Assembly (NCBI GenBank): GCA_029266295.1
Contig: JAQSXD010000281.1
Coordinates: forward strand, 1 to 5,525
Length of the DNA stretch: 5,525 nt
Direction: 5' to 3'
Source of the DNA: Bacillota bacterium
GTDB lineage: Bacteria > Bacillota > Clostridia > Peptostreptococcales > Anaerovoracaceae
How positions within the stretch are numbered: position 1 is the first letter of the stretch; every line of letters starts with the position of its first letter. A program made the translations under genes and the position numbers. Under the pieces are notes generated by a model. It was not told the DNA's origin. It saw only the letters and a program-made list of their open reading frames with translations, and made no database searches. Shown here piece by piece: positions 5,287-5,525 of this stretch.

Positions 5287-5525
5287 TATCTCAAAGCCGC
5301 TCATCTTGGAAAATTTGCGGCGCTTTTGGGCGCTTCCTGCCCTGGCATTCCTGGTTTATTTTCTGTCAGGTGTTTTTCCTGTTCTGATGTCTTACAACCG
5401 CCTGAATAATATGGCAAGTTATATCGATATGTCACTGAAAAATCAGCAGCCCTTTTACATGTTTGCCCACTTGATCTTTCCCATCGTAGCGGCTGTTGTA
5501 ATTTTCCGATATTTACAGGGGATCA
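5261..5525 (+). CDS. ABC-2-type transporter permease, 5' part
   Basis: The gene is cut by the window edge: 88 codons are visible with no stop. After a short basic N-terminus (ISKPLILENLRRFWALP, residues 10-26) come two hydrophobic stretches likely to span the membrane, at about 22-44 (ALAFLVYFLSGVFPVL) and 66-85 (MFAHLIFPIVAAVVIF), joined by a polar stretch (NRLNNMASYIDMSLKNQQ). This matches the start of large permeases found next to YtrA/YtrB-like genes in Clostridia, in which the loop between the first two helices is short here. It should form the membrane part of the transporter with the ATPase encoded just upstream. Overlapping frames and a strong ribosome binding site point to coupled expression. 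Family is likely; substrate is unknown. Confidence 0.8.
   Translation, partial: MKLKASYFSISKPLILENLRRFWALPALAFLVYFLSGVFPVLMSYNRLNNMASYIDMSLKNQQPFYMFAHLIFPIVAAVVIFRYLQGI

Overview
The window looks like chromosome from a low-to-moderate G+C Gram-positive bacterium, most likely a member of the Clostridia (Firmicutes). The reasons are the conserved order ylxM-ffh-rpsP-khpA, strong AGGAGG-type ribosome binding sites, sigma-A-like promoters, intrinsic terminators with T tracts, and a YtrA-type GntR regulator with its ABC transporter. I cannot name a genus from the sequence.

Region 1 (about 1-2480, minus strand) is a translation and protein-targeting operon: ylxM, ffh, rpsP and khpA, read from high to low coordinates. 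It covers the accessory HTH protein of the SRP operon, the SRP GTPase, ribosomal protein S16 and a small KH RNA-binding protein. A promoter at about 2440-2468 precedes ylxM, and a hairpin with a T run follows khpA at the left edge. In related genomes rimM, trmD and rplS would follow.

Region 2 (2386-2718) is a 333-base gap without a convincing protein gene, but it is dense in signals. It holds a pair of related dyads 52 bp apart that bracket the ylxM promoter. It also holds a well-formed plus-strand promoter (2580-2608) that reads almost at once into a strong bidirectional terminator (2639-2679), so it may make a short RNA of about 65 nt. The same hairpin terminates sppA on the minus strand.

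Region 3 (2719-3744, minus) is sppA, a membrane-anchored signal peptide peptidase with a recognisable Ser/Lys dyad.

Region 4 (about 3820-5525, plus) is divergent from sppA. It is an autoregulated-looking operon of a YtrA-type GntR repressor, an ABC ATPase and the start of a large ABC-2-type permease that runs off the window. Reading frames overlap by 17 and 26 nt. Two sites matching the YtrA operator form (AGTGTA-N13-TACACT) lie upstream. One is fused with the -35/-10 elements. The other is the core of a perfect 15-bp-arm dyad just downstream of the predicted start of transcription. The sppA and ytr units both concern the cell envelope, but shared regulation is only inference. Most of the window is ordinary core genome; the less ordinary content is in the two intergenic regions.
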